Source of the DNA: Lysobacteraceae bacterium
GTDB lineage: Bacteria; Pseudomonadota; Gammaproteobacteria; Nevskiales; Nevskiaceae
Length of the DNA stretch: 64,000 nucleotides
Direction of reading: 5' to 3'
NCBI GenBank assembly: GCA_013823855.1
Contig: PNMW01000021.1
Location: 62,001 to 126,000, forward strand
A program made the translations under genes and the position numbers. This document shows, piece by piece, positions 47,916 through 57,156 of this stretch. Under the pieces are notes generated by a model. That model saw only the letters and a list, made by a program, of their open reading frames with translations, did no database searches and was not told where the DNA came from. Within the stretch, counting starts at the first letter, position 1, and each line of letters begins with the position of its first letter.

Positions 47916-48599
47916 GTGAACCATCGCTTCATCGTCATCTCCAGCCTGCTGTGCGGATTCATCTGGCTCGGCATCCACGCCGTGCAGGACGTCTCGGCGC
48001 ATGGCGCCGACACCGGTGCGGTCGAAGGCTCCGGCCAGCGGCGCAGCGATATCCGCACGCTGCCGGCCTTCACCGCGATCGAGCTGCGCGACGCCAGCGA
48101 CCTCGAACTGACCATCGGCCCCGACACCCGGGTGGTGGTCGAAGCCGACGACAATCTGCTCGAACAGATCCGCACCGAAGTCGATGGCAATACCTTGATC
48201 ATCAGCAGCGAGGGCCGCTATCACGCGCGCCGCACGCCGACGCTGCGCGTGACCGTCCCGACGCTCGAAGCGCTGACCGTCCACGGCAGCGGCACGGCGC
48301 GCCTGCACGCGCTGGACGCCGGACCGCTGCGGCTGGCGATCCATGGGTCCGGCGACATCGCAGCGGAGGGCCGAGCCGACGCGCTGACGATCCTGGTCAA
48401 CGGCAGCGGCGACGCCGCCCTGTCGGCGCTGGTCGCCCAGCACGTCGACGCCGCGATCAACGGCAGCGGCGACATCGCGGTCGATGCCCGCAAGTCGCTG
48501 GCTGCCCGGATCAACGGCAGTGGCGACATCCGCTACCAGGGGCAGCCGGCGCAGCTGTCGAAGCAGGTCCACGGCAGCGGCGAGATCGCGGCGCGCTGA
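47916..48599 (+). CDS. GIN-domain (DUF2807) exported protein
   Basis: 227 residues with an N-terminal signal (FIVISSLLCGFIWLGIHA). The rest is one GIN/DUF2807 domain: an F-TAIELRDASDLELTIG start, followed by repeated HGSG/NGSG-D turns (for example HGSGTARLHAL, NGSGDAALSAL, NGSGDIAVDA), which form the rungs of a right-handed beta-helix. These proteins are envelope-associated; their role is unknown. ATG 47916 gives the signal peptide. Divergent from the cupin/HEAT pair. Confidence 0.9.
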   Translation: MNHRFIVISSLLCGFIWLGIHAVQDVSAHGADTGAVEGSGQRRSDIRTLPAFTAIELRDASDLELTIGPDTRVVVEADDNLLEQIRTEVDGNTLIISSEGRYHARRTPTLRVTVPTLEALTVHGSGTARLHALDAGPLRLAIHGSGDIAAEGRADALTILVNGSGDAALSALVAQHVDAAINGSGDIAVDARKSLAARINGSGDIRYQGQPAQLSKQVHGSGEIAAR

Positions 48600-48679
48600 G
48601 CCGGAGAACAATTGTTCCCCTCCGGGCGGGGGCGGCAGTATCCTCTGCCCCTCGAAATTTCCGCTCGGAGTGATTCCCG

Positions 48680-49855
48680 ATGACCGCTGTCCAGCCTGCC
48701 GGCACTGCACCCGCCGTCGACGCCGCCGAACTCGAACTGTTCCGCGACAACGTCCGCCGCTTCTTCACCGAGAACGTCGAACCCCACTACGAGCAGTGGG
48801 AGAAGGACGGCAAGTTCCCGGCCTCGCTGTATCTGGAAATGGGTGCCAACGGCCTGCTCTGCGTCGACCTGCCGGAGCAATACGGCGGTGCCGGTGCACC
48901 GTTCGAGTTTTCGATGGTGGTCCTCGAGGAAGCCGCCCGCATGGGCTTCCTGGCGCTGGCCTCGAACCTGTCGGTGCATTCCGACATCGCCGCGCCGTAC
49001 ATCCTGCACCTGGGCAGCGACTACCAGCGCCAGAAGTACCTGCCGAAGATGGCCAGCGGCGAGTGCATCGGCGCGATCGGCATGTCCGAGCCGGGTGCCG
49101 GCTCCGACCTGCAGGGCATCAAGACCAGCGCGCTGCCGGACGGCAACGGCGGCTACGTTATCAACGGCTCGAAGACCTTCATCACCAACGGCCAGCACGC
49201 CGGTGTCGTGGTGCTGGCCACCAAGACCGATCCGAAGGCCGGTGCCAGGGGCACCACGCTGTTCACCTTCGACACCTCGCTGCCCGGCTTCAAGCGCGGC
49301 CGCAACCTCGACAAGATCGGCCTGCACTCGGCCGACACCAGCGAACTGTTCTTCGACAACGTGACGATCTCCGCCGATGAAGTGCTCGGCCGGGTCGGCG
49401 GCGGCTTCGGCCATCTGGTCGACGAACTGCCGCGCGAGCGACTGGCACTGGCGGTGACGGCGGTTGGCCATGCCCAGGGCGCGCTGGAGCAGACCATCAA
49501 GTACACGATGGAGCGCAAGGCCTTCGGCAACCCGATCGCCAGCTTCCAGAACACCCGCTTCGAACTGGCCAAGTGCAAGACCGACATCGAGGTGCATCGC
49601 GCCTTCGTCGAGAAGTGCAATGCGCTGTACGCCGCGGCCAAGCTCGACGTGCCGACCGCCGCGATGGTCAAGCTGTCGACCACCGAGATGGAAGGCCGGG
49701 TCACCGACGCCTGCCTGCAGCTGTTCGGCGGCTACGGCTACATGACCGAGTACCCGATCAGCCGCTACTGGGCCGATGCCCGCATCCAGCGCATCTACGG
49801 CGGCACCAGCGAAATCATGAAGGAAGTGATCGCGCGGTCACTGGTCGGGCGCTGA
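48680..49855 (+). CDS. Acyl-CoA dehydrogenase
   Basis: 391 residues of the FAD-dependent acyl-CoA dehydrogenase family. Typical pieces are the substrate/FAD motifs GAIGMSEPGAGSDLQGIKT, TNGQHAGVVVLATKTD and the C-terminal QLFGGYGYMTEYPISRYWAD, ending YGGTSEIMKEVIARSL, in which E occupies the position of the catalytic base in several family members. It oxidises acyl-CoA to enoyl-CoA and passes electrons to ETF. Chain-length preference cannot be read. ATG 48680 is the start. Three hairpins follow the stop codon. Confidence 0.95.
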   Translation: MTAVQPAGTAPAVDAAELELFRDNVRRFFTENVEPHYEQWEKDGKFPASLYLEMGANGLLCVDLPEQYGGAGAPFEFSMVVLEEAARMGFLALASNLSVHSDIAAPYILHLGSDYQRQKYLPKMASGECIGAIGMSEPGAGSDLQGIKTSALPDGNGGYVINGSKTFITNGQHAGVVVLATKTDPKAGARGTTLFTFDTSLPGFKRGRNLDKIGLHSADTSELFFDNVTISADEVLGRVGGGFGHLVDELPRERLALAVTAVGHAQGALEQTIKYTMERKAFGNPIASFQNTRFELAKCKTDIEVHRAFVEKCNALYAAAKLDVPTAAMVKLSTTEMEGRVTDACLQLFGGYGYMTEYPISRYWADARIQRIYGGTSEIMKEVIARSLVGR

Positions 49856-49958
49856 ACCCGCGCCTTGCGAGCACTGCTCGCAGCGGGTTCAGCGCGCCCG
49901 GCCACGGATGGCCGGGCAGGGCCAGCCGGACCAGCACTCAGCCTCGCCATGGATGGCG
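49855..49958. repeat. Cluster of three hairpins between acdh and MFS genes
   Basis: (1) 49855-49889: AACCCGC/GCGGGTT outer and GCGAGCA/TGCTCGC inner arms. (2) 49896-49917: GCCCGGCCA/TGGCCGGGC, perfect 9-base arms with loop CGGA. (3) 49945-49958: CGCCAT-GG-ATGGCG. There are no T-runs. Hairpins 2 and 3 share the C-x-GGATGG core, suggesting a repeat family. They lie between convergent genes and could act in transcription termination. Confidence 0.65.
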
Positions 49959-49984
49959 GGGAACGCAGGGTCAACAAGGGCGAA

Positions 49985-51178
49985 TCAAGCCTCGCCGCCG
50001 ATCTCCGGCAGAGCATCCTCGACCGGGTGCGGCTCGTTCTTCGGGAAGCGGTAGCTGTTCCAGCCGATCACCGCAGCGACCAGGCCGGCCGAGCACAGCA
50101 GGCCGACCACCCCGGTCCAGCCGGCCCAGTGCCAGACCACCGCCGGCAGCACGCCGCCGACGCTGCCGCCGAAGTAGTAGCAGGTGACGTACAAGCCGAC
50201 CGCCGGTCCGCGCTCGGCGCCGGCGATCTCGCCGACGAAGCTGGTGGTGGCGGTCTGGGCGACGAACAGGCCGACCGAGAACAGGCACAGGCCGAGCGCC
50301 ACCGGCAGCAGCGCCGGCCACAGGGTCAGCAGCAGGCCGACGAAGGCGATCGCCCAGGCCATCACCAGCACCCGTGCGTGGCCGAAGGCGTTCAGCAGCC
50401 GCCCTGAGTACGGCGTCACCACCACGCCGACCAGATACACCGCGAAGATCGTCGACAGCGCCGCCGGCCCGAGCGAGAACGGCGGCGCGCTGAGGTGCAG
50501 GGTCATGTAGGTGAAGCCGCCGACCAGGCTGAACAGCATCAGGAAGCCGGTCGCATAGGCGCCGCGCAGGCCCGGCCGCACCAGCAGCGGCAGCAGCGGC
50601 GTGCGCGGCGTCCCTTTCAGCTTCGGCACGTCGCGTCCCGGCGGCAGCCAGGCGCGGATCACCAGCGCAATGACCAGCTGCAGGACCGCCAGCGCCGCGA
50701 AGCCCCAGCGCCAGCCGAAGAATTCGGCGACCACGCCGGACAGCAGCCGGCCGCAGAAGCCGCCGCCGATGGTGCCGGCGACATAGACGGCAGTGACGCC
50801 GCGCGCCTCGCTCGCCGGCCATTCCTCGGCGATGTAGGCGACCGTCACCGCGAAGATCCCCGGCAGGCACAGGCCCTGCGCGAGGCGGATCAGCATCAGC
50901 GCTTCCGGGGTCGGCGCCAGCCCGGCGAACAGGCCCGGAATCACCGCGAGGAACGAGGCCAGCACGATCACCCGACGACGGCCGAAGCGATCGGCGAGCA
51001 GGCCGGCAAACGGCGCCGCCAAGGCAACACCGAAAGTGCCGGCCGAGACGATCAGGCCGGCTCGCGCGGCGTCCTGACCGATCCACTCGCGCAGCAGCGG
51101 CAGCAGCGACTGCGGCGCATAGAGATTGATGAAGGCCGCGACCCCGGCGAGGGTGACGGCGATGCGGCGATGGTTCAT
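49985..51178 (-). CDS. MFS transporter, YnfM-like
   Basis: 397 residues with about 12 membrane spans and the major-facilitator signature GLLADRFGRRRVIVL between spans 2 and 3. The N-terminal NLYAPQSLLPLLREW and the loop LPPGRDVPKLKGTP resemble the YnfM/YgaY group of drug/metabolite exporters. Substrate unknown. The start ATG 51178 (MNHRRIAV) is chosen on homology; the frame is open into the REP-like region upstream. It lies downstream of der on the same strand, separated by the palindromic repeats. Confidence 0.9.
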   Translation of the reverse strand: MNHRRIAVTLAGVAAFINLYAPQSLLPLLREWIGQDAARAGLIVSAGTFGVALAAPFAGLLADRFGRRRVIVLASFLAVIPGLFAGLAPTPEALMLIRLAQGLCLPGIFAVTVAYIAEEWPASEARGVTAVYVAGTIGGGFCGRLLSGVVAEFFGWRWGFAALAVLQLVIALVIRAWLPPGRDVPKLKGTPRTPLLPLLVRPGLRGAYATGFLMLFSLVGGFTYMTLHLSAPPFSLGPAALSTIFAVYLVGVVVTPYSGRLLNAFGHARVLVMAWAIAFVGLLLTLWPALLPVALGLCLFSVGLFVAQTATTSFVGEIAGAERGPAVGLYVTCYYFGGSVGGVLPAVVWHWAGWTGVVGLLCSAGLVAAVIGWNSYRFPKNEPHPVEDALPEIGGEA

Positions 51179-51205
51179 GTCCTGCCTGGAATCAACACGA
51201 TGCAG

Positions 51206-51306
51206 CCCTCTCCCTCCGGGAGAGGGTTCGGTGAGGGGCTCGGCTAACCTGTGCATGCACCATCAGACAGCGTCCCTCACCCCAGCCCCTTTCCCGGAGG
51301 GAGAGG
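51206..51306. repeat. Inverted pair of REP-like palindromic elements
   Basis: Copy A (51206-51238) contains CCCTCTCCCTCCGGGAGAGG followed by TTCGGTGAGGGG. Copy B (51274-51306) is the same type on the other strand, reading CCTCTCCCTCCGGGAAAGGG then GCTGGGGTGAGGG. They are 35 bases apart, separated by a stretch containing GTGCATGCAC. The layout is that of a REP pair (BIME-like), lying between der and the MFS gene. Confidence 0.85.
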
Positions 51307-51318
51307 AGAGCCAGTGCC

Positions 51319-52797
51319 CTACTTCTTGGTCCGTGCCGACTGCGCCGCCAGGCGCTTGGCCTTCATCTGCATCGCCGGCGACAGGTCGCTCTTCTTGTTC
51401 TTGAACGGGTTGTCGCCGGTCTTGAACTCCAGCTTCAGCGGCACGCCCTGCAGCTTGAACGCGGCGCGGAAGGTGTTGGCCAGATAGGCGACGTAGCTGT
51501 CCTTCAGCTTGTCGGTCTGGTTGCCGTGAATCATGATCGCCGGCGGATTGCGGCCGCTCTGGTGGCAGTAGCGCAGCTTGATGCGACGGCCGAGCACGGC
51601 GTGCGGCGCATGCTTTTCAACGGCGGCGATCAGCACCCGGTTCAGTTCGGGGGTCGGCATCTCGCGGGTCGTCGCCTCGTAGCCGGCGACCACATGCTCC
51701 ATCAGCTCGCGCAGGCCGGAACCGTGCAGCGCGGAAATGAAATCGACCGGCACGTAGTCGAGGAACGGCAGCTTGAACTCGACCATCTCGCGCACCCACT
51801 TGCGCTTGTCGGTGTCCAGCCCGTCCCACTTGTTGACCGCCAGCACCATCGCCCGGCCGTGGTGGGCGACCAGGCCCATCACCCGCGCATCATGGGTGCC
51901 GATCTCGTCATGGGCATCGACCATCGAGATCACCACGTGGGCGCGATCAATCGCCTGCAGGGTCTTGACGATCGAGAACTTCTCGATCACTTCGGTGACC
52001 CGCGACTTGCGACGGATGCCGGCGGTGTCGATCAGCTGGAACTTCCGCCCGCCCCATTCGAACGGCACGGTGATCGAATCGCGGGTGGTGCCCGGCTCGT
52101 TCGAGGCCAGCACCCGGTTCTCGCCGATCAGGCGGTTCAGCAGGGTCGACTTGCCGGCGTTCGGCCGGCCGACGATCGCGACCCGGATGGTGCCGTCGTC
52201 GAACTCCGGGTCGGCGGCGCTGACCGGGGTGGCCGCCAGCAGCTCGCGCAGCAGGCCGCCGACGCCATCGCCGAACTCGGCGGAGATCACCATTGGCTCG
52301 CCAAGCCCCAGCTTGTAGAAGTCAGCGACCAGCATCCTGGTCATGCCTTCCGACTTGTTGGCCAGCAGCCGCACCGGCTTGGCCATCTTGCGCAGCGCGC
52401 GGGCGATCTCGATGTCGCTGGCCATCAGGCCAGCCTTGGCATCAACGAGGAACAGCACGTGGTCGGCGTCCTCGATCGCGATCCGCGCCTGCGCTTCTGC
52501 GAGCGCGGCCAGCGCGTCGGTGGACTCCGGCATCAGGCCACCGGTGTCGACGACGATGAAACGCTTGCCCTCGAACGTGCCCTGCCCGTACTGGCGATCG
52601 CGGGTCAGGCCGGCGTAATCCGCCACCAGCGCGTCGCGGCTGTTGGTGAAGCGGTTGAACAAGGTCGACTTGCCGACGTTCGGACGACCGACGAGAGCAA
52701 TGACCGGCAGCACGCCCGGCTGCTTCGGGGACTCGGCCGCCGGCGGCAGGCCGTCGTCGGGGGATGCGGCGGGAGGCACTTCAGGGATGCTGCTCAT
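51319..52797 (-). CDS. der: Ribosome-associated GTPase Der (EngA)
   Basis: 492 residues with two tandem GTPase domains: the first P-loop GRPNVGKSTLFNR (about 37-49) and the second GRPNAGKSTLLNRL, each followed by G3 (VDTGG; IDTAG) and G4 (NKSEG; NKWDG) motifs, then the KH-like C-terminal domain. Der is needed for 50S assembly. An N-terminal extension of about 30 Pro/Ala/Asp-rich residues precedes the first domain. ATG 52797 is the start. It follows bamB across a terminator, the usual gammaproteobacterial bamB-der order. Confidence 0.97.
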   Translation of the reverse strand: MSSIPEVPPAASPDDGLPPAAESPKQPGVLPVIALVGRPNVGKSTLFNRFTNSRDALVADYAGLTRDRQYGQGTFEGKRFIVVDTGGLMPESTDALAALAEAQARIAIEDADHVLFLVDAKAGLMASDIEIARALRKMAKPVRLLANKSEGMTRMLVADFYKLGLGEPMVISAEFGDGVGGLLRELLAATPVSAADPEFDDGTIRVAIVGRPNAGKSTLLNRLIGENRVLASNEPGTTRDSITVPFEWGGRKFQLIDTAGIRRKSRVTEVIEKFSIVKTLQAIDRAHVVISMVDAHDEIGTHDARVMGLVAHHGRAMVLAVNKWDGLDTDKRKWVREMVEFKLPFLDYVPVDFISALHGSGLRELMEHVVAGYEATTREMPTPELNRVLIAAVEKHAPHAVLGRRIKLRYCHQSGRNPPAIMIHGNQTDKLKDSYVAYLANTFRAAFKLQGVPLKLEFKTGDNPFKNKKSDLSPAMQMKAKRLAAQSARTKK

Positions 52798-52860
52798 GAT
52801 TCACGACCATCTGGAAAACCATCGCTGGCGGCAGCCTACGCTGCGCGTCACCAAGACGAC

Positions 52861-52890
52861 AAAAGCCCCGGGGCGCCTTGCGCCCGGGGC
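52861..52890 (-). terminator. Terminator-like hairpin between bamB and der
   Basis: On the minus strand, GCCCCGGGCGC pairs with GCGCCCCGGGGC (one bulged base), then CTTTTG follows. It begins 25 bases after the bamB stop codon. The T-run is short, so partial termination is likely and der may also have its own promoter. Confidence 0.65.
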
Positions 52891-52914
52891 GGAGACCACA
52901 CGAACCGCCGGGCC

Positions 52915-54069
52915 TTACGGCTTCGGCGCTTCGATCTGATACGCGGCGATGTCGCCGGTGGTGTCGAGCAGGTAGACGCGCTCGCCATCGCTGACCGGCG
53001 CGCTGATCACCGGTTCGCCACCGAGATTGACCCGGGCGACGGCGCGACCGTCGCTCGGCTCGAAGAAATGCACGTAGCCCTTGTAGTCGGCGGCGATCAC
53101 GTAGTTGGCGAGCACGCCGGGCGGCGACAGGCGGCGGAACTTCAGCGATTCCTGCTTCCAGACCACCGCGCCGGTATCCGGGTCGAGCGACCACAGCACG
53201 CCGTCGTTGTCGGTGACATAGAGCGCCTTGTCGGTGCTGGTCATGCCCGAATAGCTCTTGATGCTGCGCCGCCAGCGGCTTTCGCCACGCACCGGATCGA
53301 GCAGGGCGATGTCGTTGCCGTAGGTCACGGCATAAATGCCGTTGTCGGCCGCCAGCAGATCGGCGTCGATGTCGGTCAGGCGTTCCAGTTCCGAGCGACC
53401 GGTCGGCACCGACACGTTCTGCTCCCAGGCCGGCGCGCCGTCGGCGAGGTTCAGTGCCACCAGCTTGCCGTTGTCGAGGCCGGTGTAGACGCGGTTGCCG
53501 AGGATCAGCGGCTTGGAAAGGCCGCGCAAGGTCAGGTTCGGGATGGTCCGGTCGAAGCTCCAGATGCGGCTGCCGTCGCTTGCCGACAGGCCGAACTGCC
53601 GGCCATCGGCCGCCCGCGCCACGATGACATCGCCGCTGGCTGCCAGCGGCGCCAGCACTTCGCTGGGCAGCGTCGCGCGCCAGGCTTCGGCGCCGGTGGC
53701 CCGCTTCAGCGCGATGACGTCGCCGTCGAGCGTGCCGACCAGCACCAGGTCACCGGAAACGGTCGGGCCGGCGATGATCCGCGCCTTGGTCAGCGCGCGC
53801 CAGATCGTGGCGCCGGTCGCCGGCTGCAGCGCGAACACCTGACCATTGATCGACGCGCTGTACAGCGCATCGGGCTCCAGCGCCAGACGCAGGCCGGAGT
53901 ACAGAGTATTGCTGCCGTTGCCGGCCGAGCGCGACCAGACCTGGCGCAGCTTGATTTCCGGCTGCTTGATCTCGACCAGCTTGGTCGGTTCCCGGACCTT
54001 GGGCTTCGACGAGCAGCCGACCACGGCGACGGCCGCCGCGACCAGCAGCAGCGCGAATCGCGATGTCAC
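52915..54069 (-). CDS. bamB: Outer-membrane assembly lipoprotein BamB
   Basis: 384 residues. Lipoprotein signal ending VVGC, then an eight-bladed PQQ-type beta-propeller with repeated motifs (ALQPATGATIWRA, YVTDNDGVLWSLDPDTGAVVW in part). BamB is part of the BAM complex that inserts outer-membrane beta-barrels. Its ATG overlaps the stop of yfgM by four bases (ATGA), so the two are coupled. Order yfgM-bamB-der is standard in this group. Confidence 0.96.
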   Translation of the reverse strand: MTSRFALLLVAAAVAVVGCSSKPKVREPTKLVEIKQPEIKLRQVWSRSAGNGSNTLYSGLRLALEPDALYSASINGQVFALQPATGATIWRALTKARIIAGPTVSGDLVLVGTLDGDVIALKRATGAEAWRATLPSEVLAPLAASGDVIVARAADGRQFGLSASDGSRIWSFDRTIPNLTLRGLSKPLILGNRVYTGLDNGKLVALNLADGAPAWEQNVSVPTGRSELERLTDIDADLLAADNGIYAVTYGNDIALLDPVRGESRWRRSIKSYSGMTSTDKALYVTDNDGVLWSLDPDTGAVVWKQESLKFRRLSPPGVLANYVIAADYKGYVHFFEPSDGRAVARVNLGGEPVISAPVSDGERVYLLDTTGDIAAYQIEAPKP

Positions 54070-54728
54070 GATTTCACCGCCGCGACGTCGGCGAGGTCGT
54101 CGATCTTCTTCTGCAGCGCATCGGCGATCGGCGCATTCGGCGTGCCGGCCGTGGCGCCGCCGAGGCTGGCGATCGCCTTGGTGTAGGCGGCCAGCGCCGC
54201 CGGACGATCGCCTTCGGCGATCTTGATGTCGCCGCGCAGTTCCTCGTACAGCACGGCATAGCTGCCGGCTTCGGCGTCGAGCAGCTTGAGTGCGTCGGCC
54301 GGCTTGCCCTGCTGCCAGAGCACCCGTGCCAGACGCAGCTGGACCAGCGGCTTGAGCGCGGCGTCATCGGCATGCGCGGCAGCCCACTCGAGGCGGCTGC
54401 GGGCGTCGTCGAGCTTGGTTTCCTCGACGGCAGCCTGGGCCAGCTTCAGGGCGCCGGCGACGGCATACGGCGTCGAGTCGAATTCGGCGACCAGACGATC
54501 GCCCATCTTGCTGGCGTCGTCGTACTTCTTCGCGGTGACCGCCTTCTTCAGCTCCTCGAACAGCTGCGAGCCCTCGGCGCGGGTCTGGTCCTTCTGGCGG
54601 TTGTAGTACTCCCAGCCGAAGATCGCGGCGAGACCAAGGCCGAGGCCGACCGCCAGTGCCAGCCAGTTTTCCTTCCACCAGCGGCGCAAGTCTTCGACTT
54701 GGGCTTCGTCGTCGTAATGGGTGCTCAT
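54066..54728 (-). CDS. yfgM: YfgM family, ancillary SecYEG translocon subunit
   Basis: 220 residues. A short cytoplasmic part, one membrane span (WLALAVGLGLGLAAIFGW) and a periplasmic TPR-like domain (EELKKAVTAKKYDDASKMGDRL in part; RARVLWQQGKPADAL-type repeats). YfgM links the SecYEG translocon with periplasmic chaperones. It lies between hisS (70 bases upstream) and bamB (overlap). Confidence 0.95.
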   Translation of the reverse strand: MSTHYDDEAQVEDLRRWWKENWLALAVGLGLGLAAIFGWEYYNRQKDQTRAEGSQLFEELKKAVTAKKYDDASKMGDRLVAEFDSTPYAVAGALKLAQAAVEETKLDDARSRLEWAAAHADDAALKPLVQLRLARVLWQQGKPADALKLLDAEAGSYAVLYEELRGDIKIAEGDRPAALAAYTKAIASLGGATAGTPNAPIADALQKKIDDLADVAAVKS

Positions 54729-54798
54729 GTCTCGTTCTCGCGTGGCGACAGGGCGTCGCCCGTTCTGGTTGTCTGGGGCTGCACGAAGGGGCTGCGGA

Positions 54799-56067
54799 TC
54801 AGAGCGCGAGTCGGCTGCCGAGTTCCGCAGCCAGCTCCGATTGGCGACACCGATAGGCTTCGCCTTCGCCGCGCAGGGATTTTACTTGAACGGTGCCGGC
54901 CGCCGCTTCGTCGTCGCCGATCACCAGCGCGTAGCGGGCGCCGGAGTGGTCGGCGCGCTTCAACTGCGACTTCAACCCGCCGCCGCCGGCATTGAGCACC
55001 AGGCGCAGCGCCGGGAAACGGTCGCGCAGCGATTCGGCCAGCTGCAGCGCCTGCCGCTCGGCCGTGGCACCGAAGCGGCAGACATAGACCTGCGGCGTGT
55101 TCGGGGTGATCGCGACCTTCTGCACGCCGATCAGCAGGATCAGCCGCTCGATGCCGAGGCCGAAGCCGACACCCGTGGTCTTCGGGCCGCCGAGCTGTTC
55201 GACCAGACCGTCGTAACGGCCGCCGGCGCAGACCGTGCCCTGGGCGCCGAGCTGGTCGGTGACCCACTCGAACACCGTGTGCGTGTAGTAGTCGAGGCCG
55301 CGGACCAGCCGCGGATTGACCGTGTAGGCGATGCCCAGCGCGTCGAGGCCGGCCTTGACCGCCGCGAAATGCGCCAGCGACGGCTCGTCGAGGTAATCGA
55401 GCAGCTTCGGCGCGCCTTCGACGATCGCCTGCGTGCCCGGCACCTTGGAATCGAGCACCCGCAGCGGATTGCTGTGCAGGCGGCGCTTCGCGTCTTCGTC
55501 GAGCCCGGCTTCGTGCTGTTCGAGATAGGCGATCAGCGCCGCGCGATGGCTGGCGCGGCAGCCCGGCATGCCGAGCGTGTTGATCTGCAGCTCGAAGCCG
55601 GTCAGGCCCAGCCGCTTCCACAGCTGGGCGGCGATGGCGATCACTTCGACGTCGACGTCCGGTGTGGCGATGCCGAAGGCTTCGACGTCGAGCTGGTGGA
55701 ACTGCCGGTAGCGGCCGGCCTGCGGCCGCTCGTAGCGGAACACCGGGCCGGTGCACCAGACGCGCTGCTGCTGGTTGAACAGGATGCCGTGCTCGATGCC
55801 GGCGCGAACCACACCGGCGGTCAATTCGGGACGCAGGGACAGCGCCTCACCGCCGCGATCCTCGAACGAATACATCTCCTTCTCGACCACGTCGGTCACT
55901 TCGCCGACCGCGCGCTTGAACAGCTCGGTGCGTTCGACCACCGGCAGGCGCAGCTCGCCGTAACCATAGGCGGCAAAGACTTGCGCGGCGACGGCATGGA
56001 CGTGTTGCCAGGCCGCGGAGTCGGCCGGCAGGACATCGTTCATGCCGCGTACGGACTGGATCTTCAT
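54799..56067 (-). CDS. hisS: Histidyl-tRNA synthetase
   Basis: 422 residues, class II. Signatures are MKIQSVRGMNDVLP at the start, motif 2 GPVFRYERPQAGRYRQFHQ, the HisA box LVRGLDYYTHTVFEW, and VCAGGRYDGLVEQLGG. The C-terminal anticodon-binding domain follows. It charges tRNA-His. ATG 56067 is the family start. rodZ precedes it by about 50 bases on the same strand. Confidence 0.98.
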   Translation of the reverse strand: MKIQSVRGMNDVLPADSAAWQHVHAVAAQVFAAYGYGELRLPVVERTELFKRAVGEVTDVVEKEMYSFEDRGGEALSLRPELTAGVVRAGIEHGILFNQQQRVWCTGPVFRYERPQAGRYRQFHQLDVEAFGIATPDVDVEVIAIAAQLWKRLGLTGFELQINTLGMPGCRASHRAALIAYLEQHEAGLDEDAKRRLHSNPLRVLDSKVPGTQAIVEGAPKLLDYLDEPSLAHFAAVKAGLDALGIAYTVNPRLVRGLDYYTHTVFEWVTDQLGAQGTVCAGGRYDGLVEQLGGPKTTGVGFGLGIERLILLIGVQKVAITPNTPQVYVCRFGATAERQALQLAESLRDRFPALRLVLNAGGGGLKSQLKRADHSGARYALVIGDDEAAAGTVQVKSLRGEGEAYRCRQSELAAELGSRLAL

Positions 56068-56118
56068 GAGGCGGGAGTGACGAGGGTTCGACCGGCCGCG
56101 AGACCGCCGGTCAGCACG

Positions 56119-57156
56119 CTATTGGGGGGCGGGAACGTACGGCAGGTTGAGGCGCGCCGTCGAGTTCTGACGGATGTGCGGCAGCAGATCGAACGGCTTG
56201 CCGTCGAACTCGACCTTGACGCCGGGTGCGTAGCCGATGAACAGCGAGTACGGCGGACGACCGCGCAGCACCTGACGATCGCCGGACGGAATGGTGCCCG
56301 ACAACAGCGTGCGGCCATCGGCATCCTCGATGCGCACCCAGGACGACGACTGGAAGTCCAGCAGCAGGGCGCCACCCTCCGAGGTTGTCGGAGTCGGAGC
56401 CGGTGCCGCTGCGACAGCAGGCGCCGGGGCTTCCGCCGCCGACAGCGAGGCCAGCGAGGTGGCGGCGGTCAGGGCCAGGCCGGGCGTCGGCGACGCGACG
56501 CCGCCGGTGGTCGCCGGCGCGCCGCTGGCCGATGATGCCGGATCGGCCGGCGAGCCGGCAGCCGCCGCCGGGGGGGCGGCCGCCGGGCTGCTCGCGGCGG
56601 CGGCGGTCGGTGGCACCGTCAGCGCCGAAGCCGGAATCGCCGGCGCCGCGCTGCCGGTATCGCCAGCGGCGGCCGGCGAGCTTGCGAGTTCGGCACCGTC
56701 CTGGGTCAGGAACCAAGCACCGACGCCGATCAGCACCGCAATCACCAGCACGATCACCCAGCCGGCACCGCCGCCGCTGCCCGGGTGGCTGGAGCCCATC
56801 GTCGAACCGCTGTTGCCGAGCAGCAGCTTGGTCGCCATCGGCGCGTTCTTCGGCGCGTAGAGCTTGTCGTAGGCGGCGATCAGCTCGGCCTCCGGCAGGT
56901 TCAGCACCTTCGCGCACTTGCGGTAGTAGCCGCGCACATAGACCGCTTCGGTCAGGTTCGAGAAGTCGTCACGCTCCAGCGCTTCGAGCGTGGCGCGGGT
57001 CAGCCGGGTCAGCGTCGCCAGTTCCTCGATGCCGAGCTTGGCGCGCTCGCGCGCCTGGCGGATCACCCGGCCAGGGCCGGCGGTGGCAGAGGACAGCGTG
57101 GCCTCCGGGAGGTCGGAGCCGGCGCGCAGCGGGGGGTCGATCGGATCAGGGGTCAT
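56119..57156 (-). CDS. rodZ: Cytoskeletal protein RodZ
   Basis: 345 residues. N-terminal helix-turn-helix (about 28-95; IRQARERAKLGIEELATLTRL, split at 20 as IRQARERAKLGI and EELATLTRL), one membrane span (WVIVLVIAVLIGVGAWFL), a long Ala/Pro-rich periplasmic linker, and a C-terminal beta-domain of DUF4115 type (LLDFQSSSWVRIEDADG, GRPPYSLFIGYAPGV). RodZ anchors MreB and controls rod shape. The linker is unusually Ala/Pro-rich, consistent with high genome GC. Its ATG overlaps the pilF stop by four bases. Confidence 0.95.
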   Translation of the reverse strand: MTPDPIDPPLRAGSDLPEATLSSATAGPGRVIRQARERAKLGIEELATLTRLTRATLEALERDDFSNLTEAVYVRGYYRKCAKVLNLPEAELIAAYDKLYAPKNAPMATKLLLGNSGSTMGSSHPGSGGGAGWVIVLVIAVLIGVGAWFLTQDGAELASSPAAAGDTGSAAPAIPASALTVPPTAAAASSPAAAPPAAAAGSPADPASSASGAPATTGGVASPTPGLALTAATSLASLSAAEAPAPAVAAAPAPTPTTSEGGALLLDFQSSSWVRIEDADGRTLLSGTIPSGDRQVLRGRPPYSLFIGYAPGVKVEFDGKPFDLLPHIRQNSTARLNLPYVPAPQ

